DNA of 64,000 nt from Neopestalotiopsis rosae (lineage: Eukaryota; Ascomycota; Sordariomycetes; Amphisphaeriales; Sporocadaceae): assembly GCA_023078685.1 (NCBI GenBank), contig JALGAS010000005.1:1302001-1366000 (forward strand), read 5' to 3'. Both the position numbers and the translations under genes were made by a program. Of this stretch, positions 47,298 through 58,888 are shown piece by piece. Under the pieces are notes generated by a model, which was not told the origin of the DNA, ran no database searches, and saw only the letters and a program-made list of their open reading frames with translations. The first letter of the stretch is position 1. Every line of letters begins with the position of its first letter.

Positions 47298-47993
47298 GGT
47301 CAACAATACACAACCATCCTTTTTCTTTGTTGACTCGGATGTATGTGACTCTTACCTTGAGAATGGTGCACATGTCACGACGCACACGAGTTTGATTGGG
47401 GAGGTACTTGTGCACGATTGGAGAAGGTGTGGGTGACAACAATTAGCATGATTACTTGGTTGAACGGTCCTGGCGCATATAAGTTCTCGTACATGCCATG
47501 ACGCATAGAAGTTCGCACGCAAAAGACTGCGACAAATCCTCCAACTTTTATTTGCGTAGTTGAGAATAAAATGTTGTGCAACCGAAGTGGATTTGCCTCC
47601 GTGTGACCGAAAAATAAATAAAGACATTATGCTACTCCTGGCTATGATGAAGTGGAACTAGGAGTGAGGTTGATAGCGCCCGAAACGCCGAAGGTGCTGT
47701 GAACTACCTAGGTAGGATCCGGTTCTAAATCTGGAGGCTCGGATTTTCGGACCCATTATTCATCTCAGCTGCCCATCATAGACACGTCGCCCATTTGTCA
47801 GGATGGGCGTTTATGAGCAATACTGGTGATCGTGTAGATTTATCGTACTAATTAGTCGTGCATGATCAATCGAGGAAAACTCACATAAATGGAGTATAAG
47901 ATGCTTTCATTCTCCATTGTTGATGTAACTTTGGGGCACAGAAGGCAGCATTTGTAGGCTGTCGTCCATGCGGTGTTGTATTCAGCCTTCGAG
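47298..47993. other. Intergenic region
   Basis: No gene is supported; a CCTAGG palindrome lies at 47707. Confidence 0.5.
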
Positions 47994-48813
47994 ATGCCTC
48001 TTGTGCTTTCCGAAATGAGCGCTGCGGATTTTCCAAGGGCGTTTGAGATCCTGTCCGAGGCATTCCAAGACCGGCAGCCTTTCATGAATCAATTCTATCC
48101 TCAACATCACACTCAGCAAGGCCGAGAGGACGGTACGAAGCGATGTACGTATTTGGTCTTTGTAAAAATCACGATTACTTCTTTCAGTTTATCTAACCCC
48201 AGTTATCGTGTTTTGCCAGTGCTAGCCATGCGCACCGACCCGAACACCACCTTTCTCAAAGTGGTAGACACGGAGTTGGGATTGATTATCGCCATGGCGA
48301 AATGGAGCATCTACAGTGGTGAAGTCCCACAAATCAGTAGCGACTTTAGTGATAGCTCTTGGTGGGCCGATGGCAAGGGCGATATCGAGTATGCGAAAAC
48401 GATTGCGACTGGATTCTTCAAGCTGAGAAATGAGGCTCTTGATCAAAGTAGGGGAAGACTAGTCTGTAAGTGTTATAACCCATGTGTATGCAAGATAAAT
48501 GGAAGTCGCTGAACAATATCGTTGGCCTGGACTACTTGGCCACTGACCCAGCACACATGCGCCGGGGCGCCGGGGCTCTGCTGATGGAGTGGGGTGTCAG
48601 GAAAGCGGACGTCCAAGGTGCTATGCTACCGATCAATGAGAAGAGACCTAGGCCGTCGTTGAGGGCTCCTCTTTGGGGGCACCGCTATATCAAAGATTTG
48701 GCTTTATTGCTAAACAGAAAGTCGAGCTTGAGCTGCCAGATCCTTGGAAGCTTCTGCCGAGAGAGGTCTACTACTGGATGGAAAGGGCGCGAAAAGACGG
48801 ATCTGCGTGGTGA
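47994..48813 (+). pseudogene. GNAT N-acetyltransferase, probably disrupted in its 3' part
   Basis: Exons 47994-48144, 48220-48465 and 48495 onward encode a fungal GNAT: MSAADFPRAFEILSEAF at the start and VVDTELGLIIAMAKWSIYSG in the middle. The acetyl-CoA loop is DYLATDPAHMRRGAGALLM, with the core R-R-G-A-G. After GVRKADVQG (48625) the frame becomes non-homologous. A different frame from 48652 to the TGA at 48811 encodes the expected C-terminus (VVEGSSLGAPLYQRFGF). No normal-length intron joins the two, since the gap is about 30 bp. I therefore read an indel of recent origin; a non-canonical splice is the alternative. Confidence 0.68.
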
Positions 48814-49430
48814 AACCTATTGGTACGTAGGTATTGGCCGTCAGTGGGAAGAGGTTCGCTCTATGTTATCTTAACCATATCGCGACCGAGAAAGCAATCG
48901 CAGGCCACATAAGAGCCAGGAATCAATGGTATATAGGTATACTATAGTAAACAAGCGCGGATAAAAAAAAGAAGGTAAGGCAATGTAGTTGTGGGGATTA
49001 CAGAAGTCCAATAGAAATGCTAAGACAAACTGGACAGCGCTAAACTGCTTAGCCAGCCGCCGATACTGCTGTGACTGTGATGGGGCGTATTGCCTCCAAC
49101 AGCTCCCCTTCAAGCTTGAGCTCAGGGCGTGGTCAAGCCTCTAATCGCTATTCCATCACCAGTGCTCGGTGCACTGCCCTACCTTCATCCTGAGGCTTTG
49201 CAATAGGTATGACCACGACAGAAAACAGAAATGCAAACTTCTTGGAGTTTACACAAGAGTTTCTCTCGCGAGTCTAGAATCAGTCACTGCGCAGTGCCTC
49301 ATAATCCCTTCGTGTTTGATCTGTGCTGGTGGTTCGAGTTCGTGGTACAGTACACATTCCTTCAGGTGGGGTTTGGAAAATGCGGGGTAAGTAGAAAGGT
49401 GTGCTGGGAAAGCGTAAGATCCGTCAACTT
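48814..49430. other. Intergenic region
   Basis: No coding sequence is supported. Confidence 0.5.
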
Positions 49431-51814
49431 ATGACTCGGCGCTCATCTGCCTCTGGCTTATTGATGGCTCTGCTGTGGATCCTTCCAGAGAAACCAGCAG
49501 GTTGTACGCAAGATGAGCGGCCAAGTACAAGTGAGCCGAAAACGACACCCGCCAGCTCGGGGCTGCGCCAGATGCCTAGAGGTCCTCGGACGGCCTATGA
49601 TGCGGAGATGAGAATGGAGGAGGGCGAAGACACCACGGGCAGTAAGTGCTCCATGACCTACTGATTATGCAAGTAGTGATATGGACTTGCTACTCAGCAC
49701 AAATTTTGCTTCTACATCAAGATGCGGACGAGCTCGTGAATGGCATCTTAGAACAGTGTTGGTGCTGTATCCGAGTATGCCGTTTTTTACAGAGAGAACA
49801 AGTGCTCCCCGAAATTCCGGGACCGGAGGCACTCGCTTTGTTTGCTAAAAAGTGGCCCACATTTGGTACCGAGATAACGGGCTATACACACGACATTAAG
49901 ATGATCAATTGTAGACTCGCCGAAGACCGACGGTCCTACTACTTTCCGTTCTTTTGCATCCCATTTGACAGCAGATACGAAGTCCCAGAGTTGGCAGATA
50001 GCTTGGACTCAAATCAGTCTTTTCAATACATTACCGAGCGTCTGAGGAATTGCCAAGAAAATCACGCGCTGTGCCAATCTACGACAGACTGGTATCCTAC
50101 AAGATTGATTGCCATTCGCCGAGAAGACGAGTCAAACACAATGCATCTCAACCTGATTGAAACAGCAAATAAGGTCATGACCGGACCATACATCACACTC
50201 AGTCACTGTTGGGGACAAGGCCAGCCACTAAGGCTTACTACCAAGAATATTGAACAGCTCAAGCGCAGCATTCCATTTGAGACGGTCCCACCTTTACATC
50301 AGGATGCCATTATTGTAGCCCAGCGACTGAGGATTGTTTATTTGTGGATTGACTCCTTGGTATGTGGCCTGACGATTTCTATGTATTGTACATGGCCTTA
50401 CATGAATTATTCTGATTCTAGACGTGTCTAGTGCATCATTCAGGACTCAGTCGAAGACTGGCGCTACGAAAGTTCGCTCATGGGATACGTCTATCAGAAA
50501 GGACTTTTCAACATCGCTGCCGCATCCGCAACCAATGGTTCAGGGCGGCTTTTCACCTTCCGGAATCCACTCCTGATTGGCCCGGACGTTCTTTACACCT
50601 CCAGAGGGAACTCAGACCATTATTTATTATGGTACGATGGCGGCAGCCATTTGGATTTCAGTGCCAATTTGCTTTTCGATAAATCCCCCTTATACAGTCG
50701 GGCTTGGGTACAACAAGAAACGCTGTTATCGAACCGCGCGGTCGCTTTCACTAAAGACCAGATCCATTTCCGGTGTGCAGAAGAGATCAGCTGCGAAGTC
50801 CTACCCACAAATCACCCCTTACTCCAAGAGGAATCCCTGTCATACGATCTTGTCGAAGTGCAAAAGATGTTGGCATCAATGAAGTCTCTGAGGTCCGAAG
50901 ATTGTCCTGTAGTCTGGAGAGATATCATCAGGTCATACTTTAGGACCGACATTACAAGGGATAGTGACAGATTAATTGCGATGTCTGCAATTGCAAGCAA
51001 TTTCGGTAGTGTCAGACAAAGTAAACATTATGCTGGGCAGTGGGAGTATACATTTCTCGATGATATGCTCTGGATTGTTTCTCAACCTGAGCAGCGACCA
51101 GACGTTTACGTGGCTCCGACATGGTCCTGGGCCTCTATCGCGCGGGTCTTCACCTCCCCATCTCGTTTGTGCATGATGGAGTTAGAATGCAAAGTACCAA
51201 TTACTCGAGTTCTCAATCTTTGGACCGACCCATGTGGGCAGGACGAATATGGTGAGATCAAAAATGGCTGGGTTGTGTTCAATGCACCTGTGTACTACAT
51301 GGGCCCAAAGGATAAGCGGGGACTTGAGTCTGCCTTCATTGAGCGTTATGGATGGGCTCACTGGCTGATTCAACCATGGTGCGAGGTGGACATGGATCAT
51401 TTCGGGGTCGATTACGTGGTTACTCCAAACATATTTGCCATCCCCCTCCAGGCTGGGTCGTCCAAGGTGCAGAAAGACGCCAAAGCACTCAGTTGGAGCG
51501 TCTATATCCTACTAGTTATCGCCGTGACACCCGCAAAGGGGTTGTATAAGCGGATAGGCTTCTGTCACTTCGCGATTTCTTCACCGGGCGCTATTCTCAG
51601 CTCCACTGGAATTGATAATGCCAATACAGCAGAGCAGCAAGGGCTCCTTTGGCAACCAGCCTTAGCGCTTTCAGAAAGAACGACGCACAGGAGGATACCT
51701 TCACACGAGGGCTCGGAGCCGGCCAGGTTTCTTGAAAGGATGGAGCGTAAAGATGAAGATATACCCTCCCATGAAAGATATCCGAACGGTTGGCATAAAA
51801 TCACGATCATTTGA
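49431..51814 (+). CDS. HET-domain protein 2 (SHCWG type)
   Basis: Exons 49431-49641, 49698-50359 and 50432-51814 give 751 aa. The start at 49431 is the first ATG in a frame that lacks other ATGs upstream. The HET core is of the longer subtype: YITLSHCWGQGQPLRLTTKN, then LRIVYLWIDSL joined across intron 2 to CIIQDSVEDWRYESSLMGYV. FNIAAASATNGSG, SRAWVQQETLLSNRAVAFTK and the downstream block with YVAPTWSWASI follow. The position usually reading LPKTFQDAI is VPPLHQDAI. The protein looks complete. It probably acts in non-self recognition; no partner gene is evident. Confidence 0.9.
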
Positions 51815-51840
51815 CACAAGTGGCCGGAGCAGCAATATTA

Positions 51841-52190
51841 CTATACACTTAGGTATATTAGGAAATGACCGGACTCCTGCATCGTATAATTTGGAGGAAT
51901 ACCATTCGAGAACCCAAACACCTTGTCCGGGTCCCACTGCTTCTTGATTGCCGCCAATCGCTCCAGGTTATCCACGCGATACATTCATTTGAGAGTCTCG
52001 TCACCCCAGGCGTAATCGGAATATGCAGCTAGTCCATAGTATCCGGACGTTATGACCAACTCATCGCGTAACTTCTTGGCAAAACTATCTGCTTTTTCGC
52101 CCAACGGGCTGTGTAGTCCCGATCAACGCATTTTCAAGCATATGACGAGCAGCTATTGGTTTCAGCCAAATGATTAGAAGCGTCGCTGGA
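51841..52190 (-). pseudogene. C-terminal relic of a BBE-type FAD-linked oxidoreductase
   Basis: On the minus strand a fragment reads SPLGEKADSFAKKLRDELV and TSGYYGLAAYSDYAWGDETL, then a TGA at 51985-51987. It continues in the same frame with MYRVDNLERLAAIKKQWDPD and KVFGFSNGIPP to a stop at 51841. This is the C-terminal signature of berberine-bridge-like FAD oxidases common in fungal secondary metabolism. The TGA replaces a probable Trp codon. A further frameshift near 52121 precedes it. The FAD-binding N-terminus is missing, so the gene is dead. Confidence 0.78.
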
Positions 52191-52192
52191 TC

Positions 52193-52429
52193 CTAAAGCA
52201 TAGCCTTTTTACCATATTGCTTGTGTAGCTCTGCAATCTTAAAGGTATACTGCCCGTTTTGACAAAGGTCGTAGTAGCCTTCATGGAAACGCGTTACGGC
52301 TGCAAGTTTTGGTCCGGGGAATCGGGATAGAGGATGCAGATAGAGTCGGTATAGTGCGAGGGTCATGAAGTATAGAAGGATTGTAGCGGCAATGCTTTGC
52401 CATGAGACCAAGCTGAAGGAATCCTCCAT
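52193..52429 (-). pseudogene. N-terminal relic of a cytochrome P450
   Basis: From an ATG at 52429 the minus strand encodes a membrane anchor ([20 protein letters not shown]) and the proline-rich hinge [16 protein letters not shown]. It ends within [10 protein letters not shown], after which KKAML and a stop follow. Canonical P450s continue here with another 430 residues, including the heme-Cys loop, none of which is present. The break is directly followed by the oxidase relic on the same strand, which implies a deletion that joined two neighbouring genes. Confidence 0.82.
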
Positions 52430-53228
52430 GGTTGGCAAGACGGAATTTGTGAAGGGTCAGGAGGGACGATGATTAGAACTCGCAGTAGTTGATAAGACGT
52501 TCCCGGGTTTCTGACTTTTTCTGTTCATCTGCTGTCCGAAAGGCCCAGAGACATTTATCGACGGATGTTGAGCTCAACCCAAATAGGGCCTAAAATCTCA
52601 CCGGGCAGCTGTGCCACGTACGCACTAGCTCGGTAATGGGCAAGGCACCAAGAACGATCATATGAGTTGTACATCCAGCAAATTATTTTTGAAGCAAGAT
52701 TTTGTATTTGTCACTGTGAGAACCTGGATTGATGAATAGATTCTCGATCAAAGACTAAGAATGGTGGATGCGCTACGGACCTGGAGTTTGTAGGTAGAAC
52801 CAGAGGTCAGACTAGGCTCATGTGAGACCCGTAAGCTAATACGACAGCAATGAGTTCAATGCCTGGGCCGTCTCATTGTCTTGGCGGTTGCAGCTTGGTG
52901 TGAACGTTTGTCAACTGCATACCTAGGTTTTGAGCCACACCGCGATTAAACATGTAGTTTGACAGACCCATTTATGTCTTGGAGGATCTAGTGGCATTTA
53001 AAGTGGAACCTTGGGGTCCAAAATTGATCAGTATTCTATAAATAAACAAGTGCGCTTACTTAAGAGTCCCTTTCCCCCTGGTTTCCTAGGTAAGTACCAG
53101 TCTCCGAGCTTGGCCTGATCAAATCACAAACCTCTACGGTTTCCTGTTGTGCATCTTTCCTTTTCACACCAAGAGGCTTCGTAGGATCATCCCACTGTTG
53201 CATTGGAAAACAGTGTCGTACAGAAAAA
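52430..53228. other. Intergenic region with TATA-like element
   Basis: No gene is supported. CTATAAATAA lies at 53037-53046, about 190 bp before the HET gene start. CCTAGG palindromes occur at 52922 and 53085. Confidence 0.45.
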
Positions 53229-55567
53229 ATGAACAAATCTCAGTACGAGCACTTTCCCCTCGAGTCCAGGTCCATTCGAATTATAGTGCTTGAGCCTGCT
53301 TCGGATCCTTCGAGCGAGATCAAATGCAGTCTGTACAAGACAAGTCTCGACTACGTAGTCAACTTCGAAGCTCTCTCCTACTCCTGGGATGGGCAAAGTC
53401 CTGACCAGCCCATCAATTGCCGGACAGTGGGCAATCTCGATGACGACCCAAATATCTCGTACGACACCCTTTCAGTTACGGTCAACTGCTTACATGCGCT
53501 GCGCGCTCTCAGAGAGCAGTCTAACCGGCGACTTTTATGGATTGATAGTATATGCATTAACCAAGCAGACATCGATGAGAAGAGTGTTCAGGTTGCGCTG
53601 ATGGGTGAGCTTTATGCCGCATCTCGCGGTGTTATTGTGTGGCTGGGGAATGAAGACGAGGCAGCGGCGCGGGCATTCAAGTTCGTGTTAGAAATAGGAG
53701 CACCCATGGAAGAAATCATAAAGTGGCATAAGGATGGGCTAGTCAGGAGATTTGATAACTGTACCGTTGAGGACGAAAGGTCGGAGAGTCTAAAGGAAAT
53801 AATTCGCAATCTTAGCCACATGTCTAAAGGTACGTATTTCGCTCATCATTGTAACACGACATCTACTGACAAAAGTGAACTCGCAAAGACGTGAACTATT
53901 CGAAATTGGAAGATCCCCTGAGGCCACTCCTAAATCGATCGTGGTTGCACAGGATGTGGACAGTCCAGGAAGTGGTGCTGCCTGCTGTATCCACCATCAC
54001 AGTGCAATGCGGTAGTTTGCAAGTTTGGCTCCCTACGCTTCTTTTCGTTATGAAACGAATCGAGAGTGCCGGCTTCACCAAAAGTGGAATTCAAGCGAGC
54101 ATGAGATTGCAACTGACACTAATTGATGAGTTGAGTAAGAGGAGATTTGCGGCTTTTGAGAAAGATGACCAGGGTGCGCTGCTTGAGCAAGGCTTCTCGG
54201 ACTTATCAATGACGAATTTTAGTCATTTACTAAAAGTCTATAACCAAGAGAATGGGGATACAAAGTCTGATATCAAGCTCTCAGCCATTCTTGATGGAGC
54301 GCGAAGCAAGCAGGCCACAGAAGCAGTCGATAAAGTTTATGCCCTATATGGTGTGCTTCAGGAGCTCGGAGTGTCGATTCCCCCGCCAAATTACCGCAAG
54401 CCAGCAGAAGACGTGTTTCTCGAAGTAGCCCATGCTTCGATTTCGACAGACAAGACCCTGGAAGTCCTTTATCTAGCCACAACCGAGACACGACGGGACT
54501 CCTTACCATCATGGGTTCCGGATCTTACGGATCACGGATTTGGAAACATGGATCCTCGAAACTGTGCGAAAGATTCGAGACGTTACGCGGCCGGCAATTT
54601 GCTTTCACCAGTATGGAGTTTTCTACATCCGCATTGCATGCGCGTTCGGACGAAGTTTGTTGCTGAAGTCACCAAGAGTTTTACTTGCTTTGACGTCTAT
54701 GTGGACTCCCTGCCAGATCATGATGACAACCTGCCGAGAATTCCCCCCAGTGAAGAGTCTCGAGGTGAATATCACAAAGCTTTTCTAGTAGTGAGGCAAT
54801 GGGCCAAAGCCATTCAAAGCCTTGCTGCGAATTATCCTTCAAGGAAGGACATGATCATGTCGTTTCTGAATGTCTTGCTCCATGACGAGGAGTCGTGCAT
54901 GGAATACGCCGAGGAGGACGATCACTTTGAAAGCTGGTTTTCGGTTCTGGAAAAGGACGATCTGGAGCTACTGCGCTGGATGATCATCACAAAGGAGAAG
55001 AAGAAAAGCCGGGCAAAATTGGCCAAGGTTGCGGAGTACAAGGGACCATCGGTCCTCAAGCAGTTGGTAAGCCTCCCAATTCGATTGTCTCATTTCAAGA
55101 AGCAAGTAAAACATTGTGGAAACTTACAGCCCCGCGAACAGAAGTCCTGGAAAACACAGATGAGCACAGCGCTCGAGGAGCGCGAAGTGAGCTCCAAGAG
55201 CTTTGCGGCGGATGTGTTTGGGCGCACCGAAATGCACAATGTGACGTTGCCGGCCATGGAGCCCGTGCTGCCTCTGCACCTGGCAGTGTTGCGGTACGCG
55301 CGGCGCCAGGCCTTCTTCACGACAGAAACGGGGAAGTTCGGCAACGCGCCCGATCGCATTGCGGCTAGCGCTGTCCGCGAGGGCGATCGGATCGCTGTCA
55401 TTGCTGGATTGAGTCTGCCGTTTGTGCTGCGTCCGGTGAAGATGGCAGGAACAAGGAGGGATTCGGGCGAGTACAAGCTCATTTCGCACTGCTATTTGGA
55501 TGGGATCATGCATGGTGAAGCAATCCACGAAGGCGACGCTGAATTACAGGACATTGTGCTGGTGTAG
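53229..55567 (+). CDS. HET-domain protein 3
   Basis: Exons 53229-53829 and 53889-55567 give 759 aa; the intron joins HMSK to DVNYSKLEDP in phase 1. HET motifs are FEALSYSWDG, LLWIDSICINQADIDEKSVQ, VIVWLGNEDEAAARA, WLHRMWTVQEVVLPA and AVDKVYALYGVLQELG. The C-terminal third is more GC-rich than the rest and ends with the extended tail seen in this subtype (DRIAVIAGLSLPFVLRPVK). A good start context (aaaaATGaac) supports 53229. It likely functions in vegetative incompatibility or a related cell-death response. Confidence 0.92.
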
Positions 55568-56118
55568 CAGGCAGCAGTGCTGTTGGGCGGTGCGACTGTG
55601 CTAGGGAGGGGTAACCAGGTGATTTTGCACTTGGCGGGGTCCTTATGTAGGTGCAAATTTATCAGATCACGGTCATGTTAGCAGCTAGAGCTCTAGGTTT
55701 TGTCCCTGCTTCCATCGGTACCAACTCTACATCTCTCTCTCTATTGTCTCGTTGATACTTTGATAAGGTCATATACAGTGCGTAGATGAAAAATTTTCGG
55801 CATTCATTTCCAGCCATCTTCCATTGCTGACGCCAAGGATAGCTTGAAGAAACCCTCGCTTAGTGGTAGCAAGTACGTACCTAGGTAGGTACCTAATGGC
55901 ACTGCGATGGTTCATACCTGATTTACAGCAAGCACTGACTTAACCCTTGTCTTGATCACAGCAACCTCACCCTCGCCCTACTTGCAGCGCCGGGTTTCGC
56001 AAGAACAGCATATTTCCCCGTTTCCCAAAGGTATAAAAGAAGAAAAACGAACAAAATCAGGAAGAAGAAAGGTAGGCTTTGACGAAAATATGATGGTAGA
56101 CCTTTCAGATTGCACTAG
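55568..56118. other. Convergent intergenic region
   Basis: No gene is supported. The imperfect palindrome GTACGTACCTAGGTAGGTAC occurs at 55872-55891. Confidence 0.5.
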
Positions 56119-57130
56119 CTATTTAGCTGTGCATGATGGAGGCAGATTTTCCAAAGCACCAACAGGCGTACCGCCTTGATAGCCTGCAAATTTTCGGCTA
56201 GTGTATTCTTTCCAGCCATCAAACTGCGGACGCTTCTTGTCTCCCGGTTGCCAGTGGAGCTGCTGGACCTTATTCTCCCAGTCCTGTATCATATTGTCAT
56301 CAAACCAGTCTACGAGTGCTTGGTAGTCACGACAGACACGGTTGACAGCAAAGTCGGGCTGTGCACCATCTTGGCCCTCGACCCAGTTGAAAAAGTTTAT
56401 GTGCTCGTCTGCATTACACATGAGGTCCTGTAGCAGTGAGTCCAAGCAGTGGTTGACATGAACCTCGAGGAAGATGGGTGGCGTAAAGTTGTAGTGGCTG
56501 CCGTAGTAATATTCGTAGTTCGTGATGAGATTCTTGCGCAGCAGGTCAAGACAGTGTACCTGATGCATGCCGTCTACTATGGCGGTATACTTGTCGGACC
56601 CGTAGCCCCAATCCTCGGGCACTTTCACCAACATCTCTGGATCCTTTCCCGCTCTCATCACCTCCTCTTTCCCAACAGCGATTATTCCGTCGTGCGATAG
56701 AGCCCTCCACGCAGCATCCACCTCTGGACTCGGCGGTTGCCGATAGACATGGCGTGCTATGGAAGTGTCTGGGAGTAGTGTATCATCGCGCTGGATTTCA
56801 AAACGAGGTACTGCCAAACGATCAAGCAATGGTCCTGTCTCGTCGAATGAGTCTTTGGTCACCATGGGAGGAAACCAAATGCAGCGGCGACATATAAAAG
56901 CTATGAGACTCACCTTGCCACTGCAAGCAGTAAGACGAATCAATGTTATAGTAGTGTCTTGAAAGAAAGAATGTGATCAGGTTCGTGACACAAATTGCAA
57001 ATGCTATGGGTATTGCTTTTGCGACTCGATGCCAAATCACTGATGTCGCCGGGCGGACAAAGAAAGTATCGTCCAGTAGATGTGAATGCACCATATCATC
57101 GAGCTCCTTTTCATCATTGGTGTAGTCCAT
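56119..57130 (-). CDS. UstYa/DUF3328-family oxidase (RiPP or peptide cyclisation)
   Basis: Exons 57130-56914 and 56852-56119 give 316 aa. The ATG at 57130 gives the usual short cytosolic tail before a single transmembrane helix (IPIAFAICVTNLITFF, about residues 40-56); an in-frame ATG at 57286 would add 52 residues. Both HxxHC motifs are intact: HQVHC at 169-173 and HVNHC at 204-208, with CNADE and the EVHVNHCLDSLLQDLMC block after them. UstYa-type proteins are copper-dependent oxidases that form ether or C-C crosslinks in dikaritin RiPPs (ustiloxin, asperipin, phomopsin) and also act in some other pathways. It is divergent from a repeat-containing secreted precursor 0.9 kb away, which strongly suggests a functional pair. 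Confidence 0.92.
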
Positions 57131-58056
57131 AATGATTGGTTCAGAGTGGATTGGCTTCAGTCGCCGCTCAAGAAGAGAAACGCGTGCGAAGGGTTCGAGA
57201 GATAGTCTTGTCTGGGAATATTCTGGCGGACAACTAGTCGGGTGTTGAATAATTTTTTCTGACCTCGAGCACCTTCGGGACATCATCTCTACTCATAAAG
57301 GGTCAACTTGTCACCTGCTTATTCAAATCATCGCGCTTAACCAACACTTTCAACATGCCTCTCACCGTTTCAAATGACTAGTCTCTGGATAATTCGTAGA
57401 TGTGTTACACAGCATCTCTGCTGACGCCATCCACAATAGTAAACAGTACCATGCAAAAGCCTACTTCATGTTCCAGGTTTCAAGTTATTCGCCAGAGTAT
57501 TATGTGAATAAGCTTGAGACGTTCAGCAACTGGGTATAGCCAATGAGATGATAACAAAAGGTAACATTGCACGATCACATTCCGGAAATCTTTGGGAGGG
57601 GTGCCACTGTCACCCACTTCGATGATAATGTCAGCTTACCCACATACTCGACGGGTATTGACTAGGCTATTCAAACATACTGTCGGTAATATTGAGAATT
57701 TCCATGGATGGAACTCTAGATTCAATAGAACCACCAACAAACACTTTTAGTACTGTTCAATTTGGATAGTAGTACTGATAGGCTACGCATTGCATGTTTG
57801 CAGGTAGCACGATTATGTCATGGAAGGCCGGAGCAGAATTTGAAAGTAAAAAAGTATGCTAAACAATGCATGGCGTCAAGTATGTAGGAAGAGTCTGTAC
57901 ATGGCGATCCTGTTGATACAAGCCCCGTATTCGGACGATACTGCCTTACATCCACCTATATAAAAGACCATATTTCCTATCAATAACATTCATTCATTTC
58001 TCATTTACATCAACCTCATCCTGAATACTATTTCATCTTTATTAACACCTGAAATC
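57131..58056. promoter_or_regulatory. Divergent promoter, UstYa oxidase / RiPP precursor
   Basis: This 926-bp spacer has no coding sequence and contains the promoters of both genes, consistent with shared control. Confidence 0.55.
57957..57966 (+). promoter_or_regulatory. TATA box of the precursor gene
   Basis: TATATAAAAG lies 91 bp before the precursor ATG. The following 90 bp are C/T/A-rich, as in strongly expressed fungal genes encoding small secreted proteins. Confidence 0.65.
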
Positions 58057-58457
58057 ATGTACCCTCACAAAGCCTTGTCCATTCTGCTTGCGGCAGCTTC
58101 CCTTGCTGTGGAAGCGGCTCCGGCACGCATCGACGGTAAGCAGTCCCCTTCTGTATAGCCAGTATTTACACATTATTATCGCGACGTCTCGTTTGCGAAT
58201 ACCATTATTATGAGTCATTTAATCGTTTATAAGTATTGTAATAACCCAATCAAATAGTCAGGAGCGAATTGGCCGGCAATGTTGAGCCCATGGTCTGGAG
58301 TAACTCGGCAATCTCTAGTGCCAAGCGCAACAACCAGGCTGAGCCTCAGGTTTGGAGCAACTCTGCCATTACAAGCGCCAAGCGTAACGAACAGCCAGAA
58401 CCTCAGGTCTGGAGCAACTCCGCCATCACAAGCGCCAAACGTGATGATGAGAATTAG
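58057..58457 (+). CDS. Repeat-containing secreted RiPP precursor (dikaritin-like), 92 aa
   Basis: Exons 58057-58135 and 58258-58457 join in phase 1. A signal peptide (MYPHKALSILLAAASLAVEA, cleavage near APA) is followed by a short leader and three near-identical units, each ending in a Lys-Arg. Units span residues 34-50, 51-69 and 70-88, with the shared core EP(M/Q)VWSNSAI(S/T)SA before KR; the protein ends DDEN. Kex2-type cleavage after KR would release three peptides. This is the architecture of UstA-like precursors, except that the only aromatic residue in the core is Trp and no Tyr is present. The adjacent UstYa oxidase supports the assignment. A repetitive secreted effector processed by Kex2 is the alternative. 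Confidence 0.85.
58278..58442 (+). repeat. Three tandem core-peptide repeats in the precursor gene
   Basis: Units are 58278-58328 (17 codons), 58329-58385 (19 codons) and 58386-58442 (19 codons). Codon third positions differ among units, while the protein core is almost constant, so the peptide is under selection. Confidence 0.9.
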
Positions 58458-58888
58458 TTTGTGGCAATTCGCAGCGGAATTGTGCATCGCGATAGCGAGA
58501 AGCGTACGCCAACCACTTATATCCAGTGCTATCTCGGTATCTGGGATCGCGAATGCTACACTGGCAATCACGCGGGTTTGAGTTACTAGCGAGTTTGGGG
58601 GCTTAATGAGACCTATTATTCTTCCTTTTTAGACATGTTTGTACGAAACAGTATGAAAAGTGCAAATCAATATAAGGGCGTCTACCGCAATCCATGGGAA
58701 TTAGCTTCTTCAATGATCTCGCAAAGTCCCGTGCGAACCTCTAGTAGCAAAGACTCCACGCTGAAATGACAATGGCCGCTTGACCATAAGCAAATGGTAT
58801 TCTGGTATATGACTGCTCTTCAGCAAGTAATTTTATACCACGTTACTACCTTCTCCAGGATCAATTGCGGTTTCAATCCACGAGTGGG
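58458..58888. other. Intergenic region
   Basis: No gene is supported. Confidence 0.5.
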
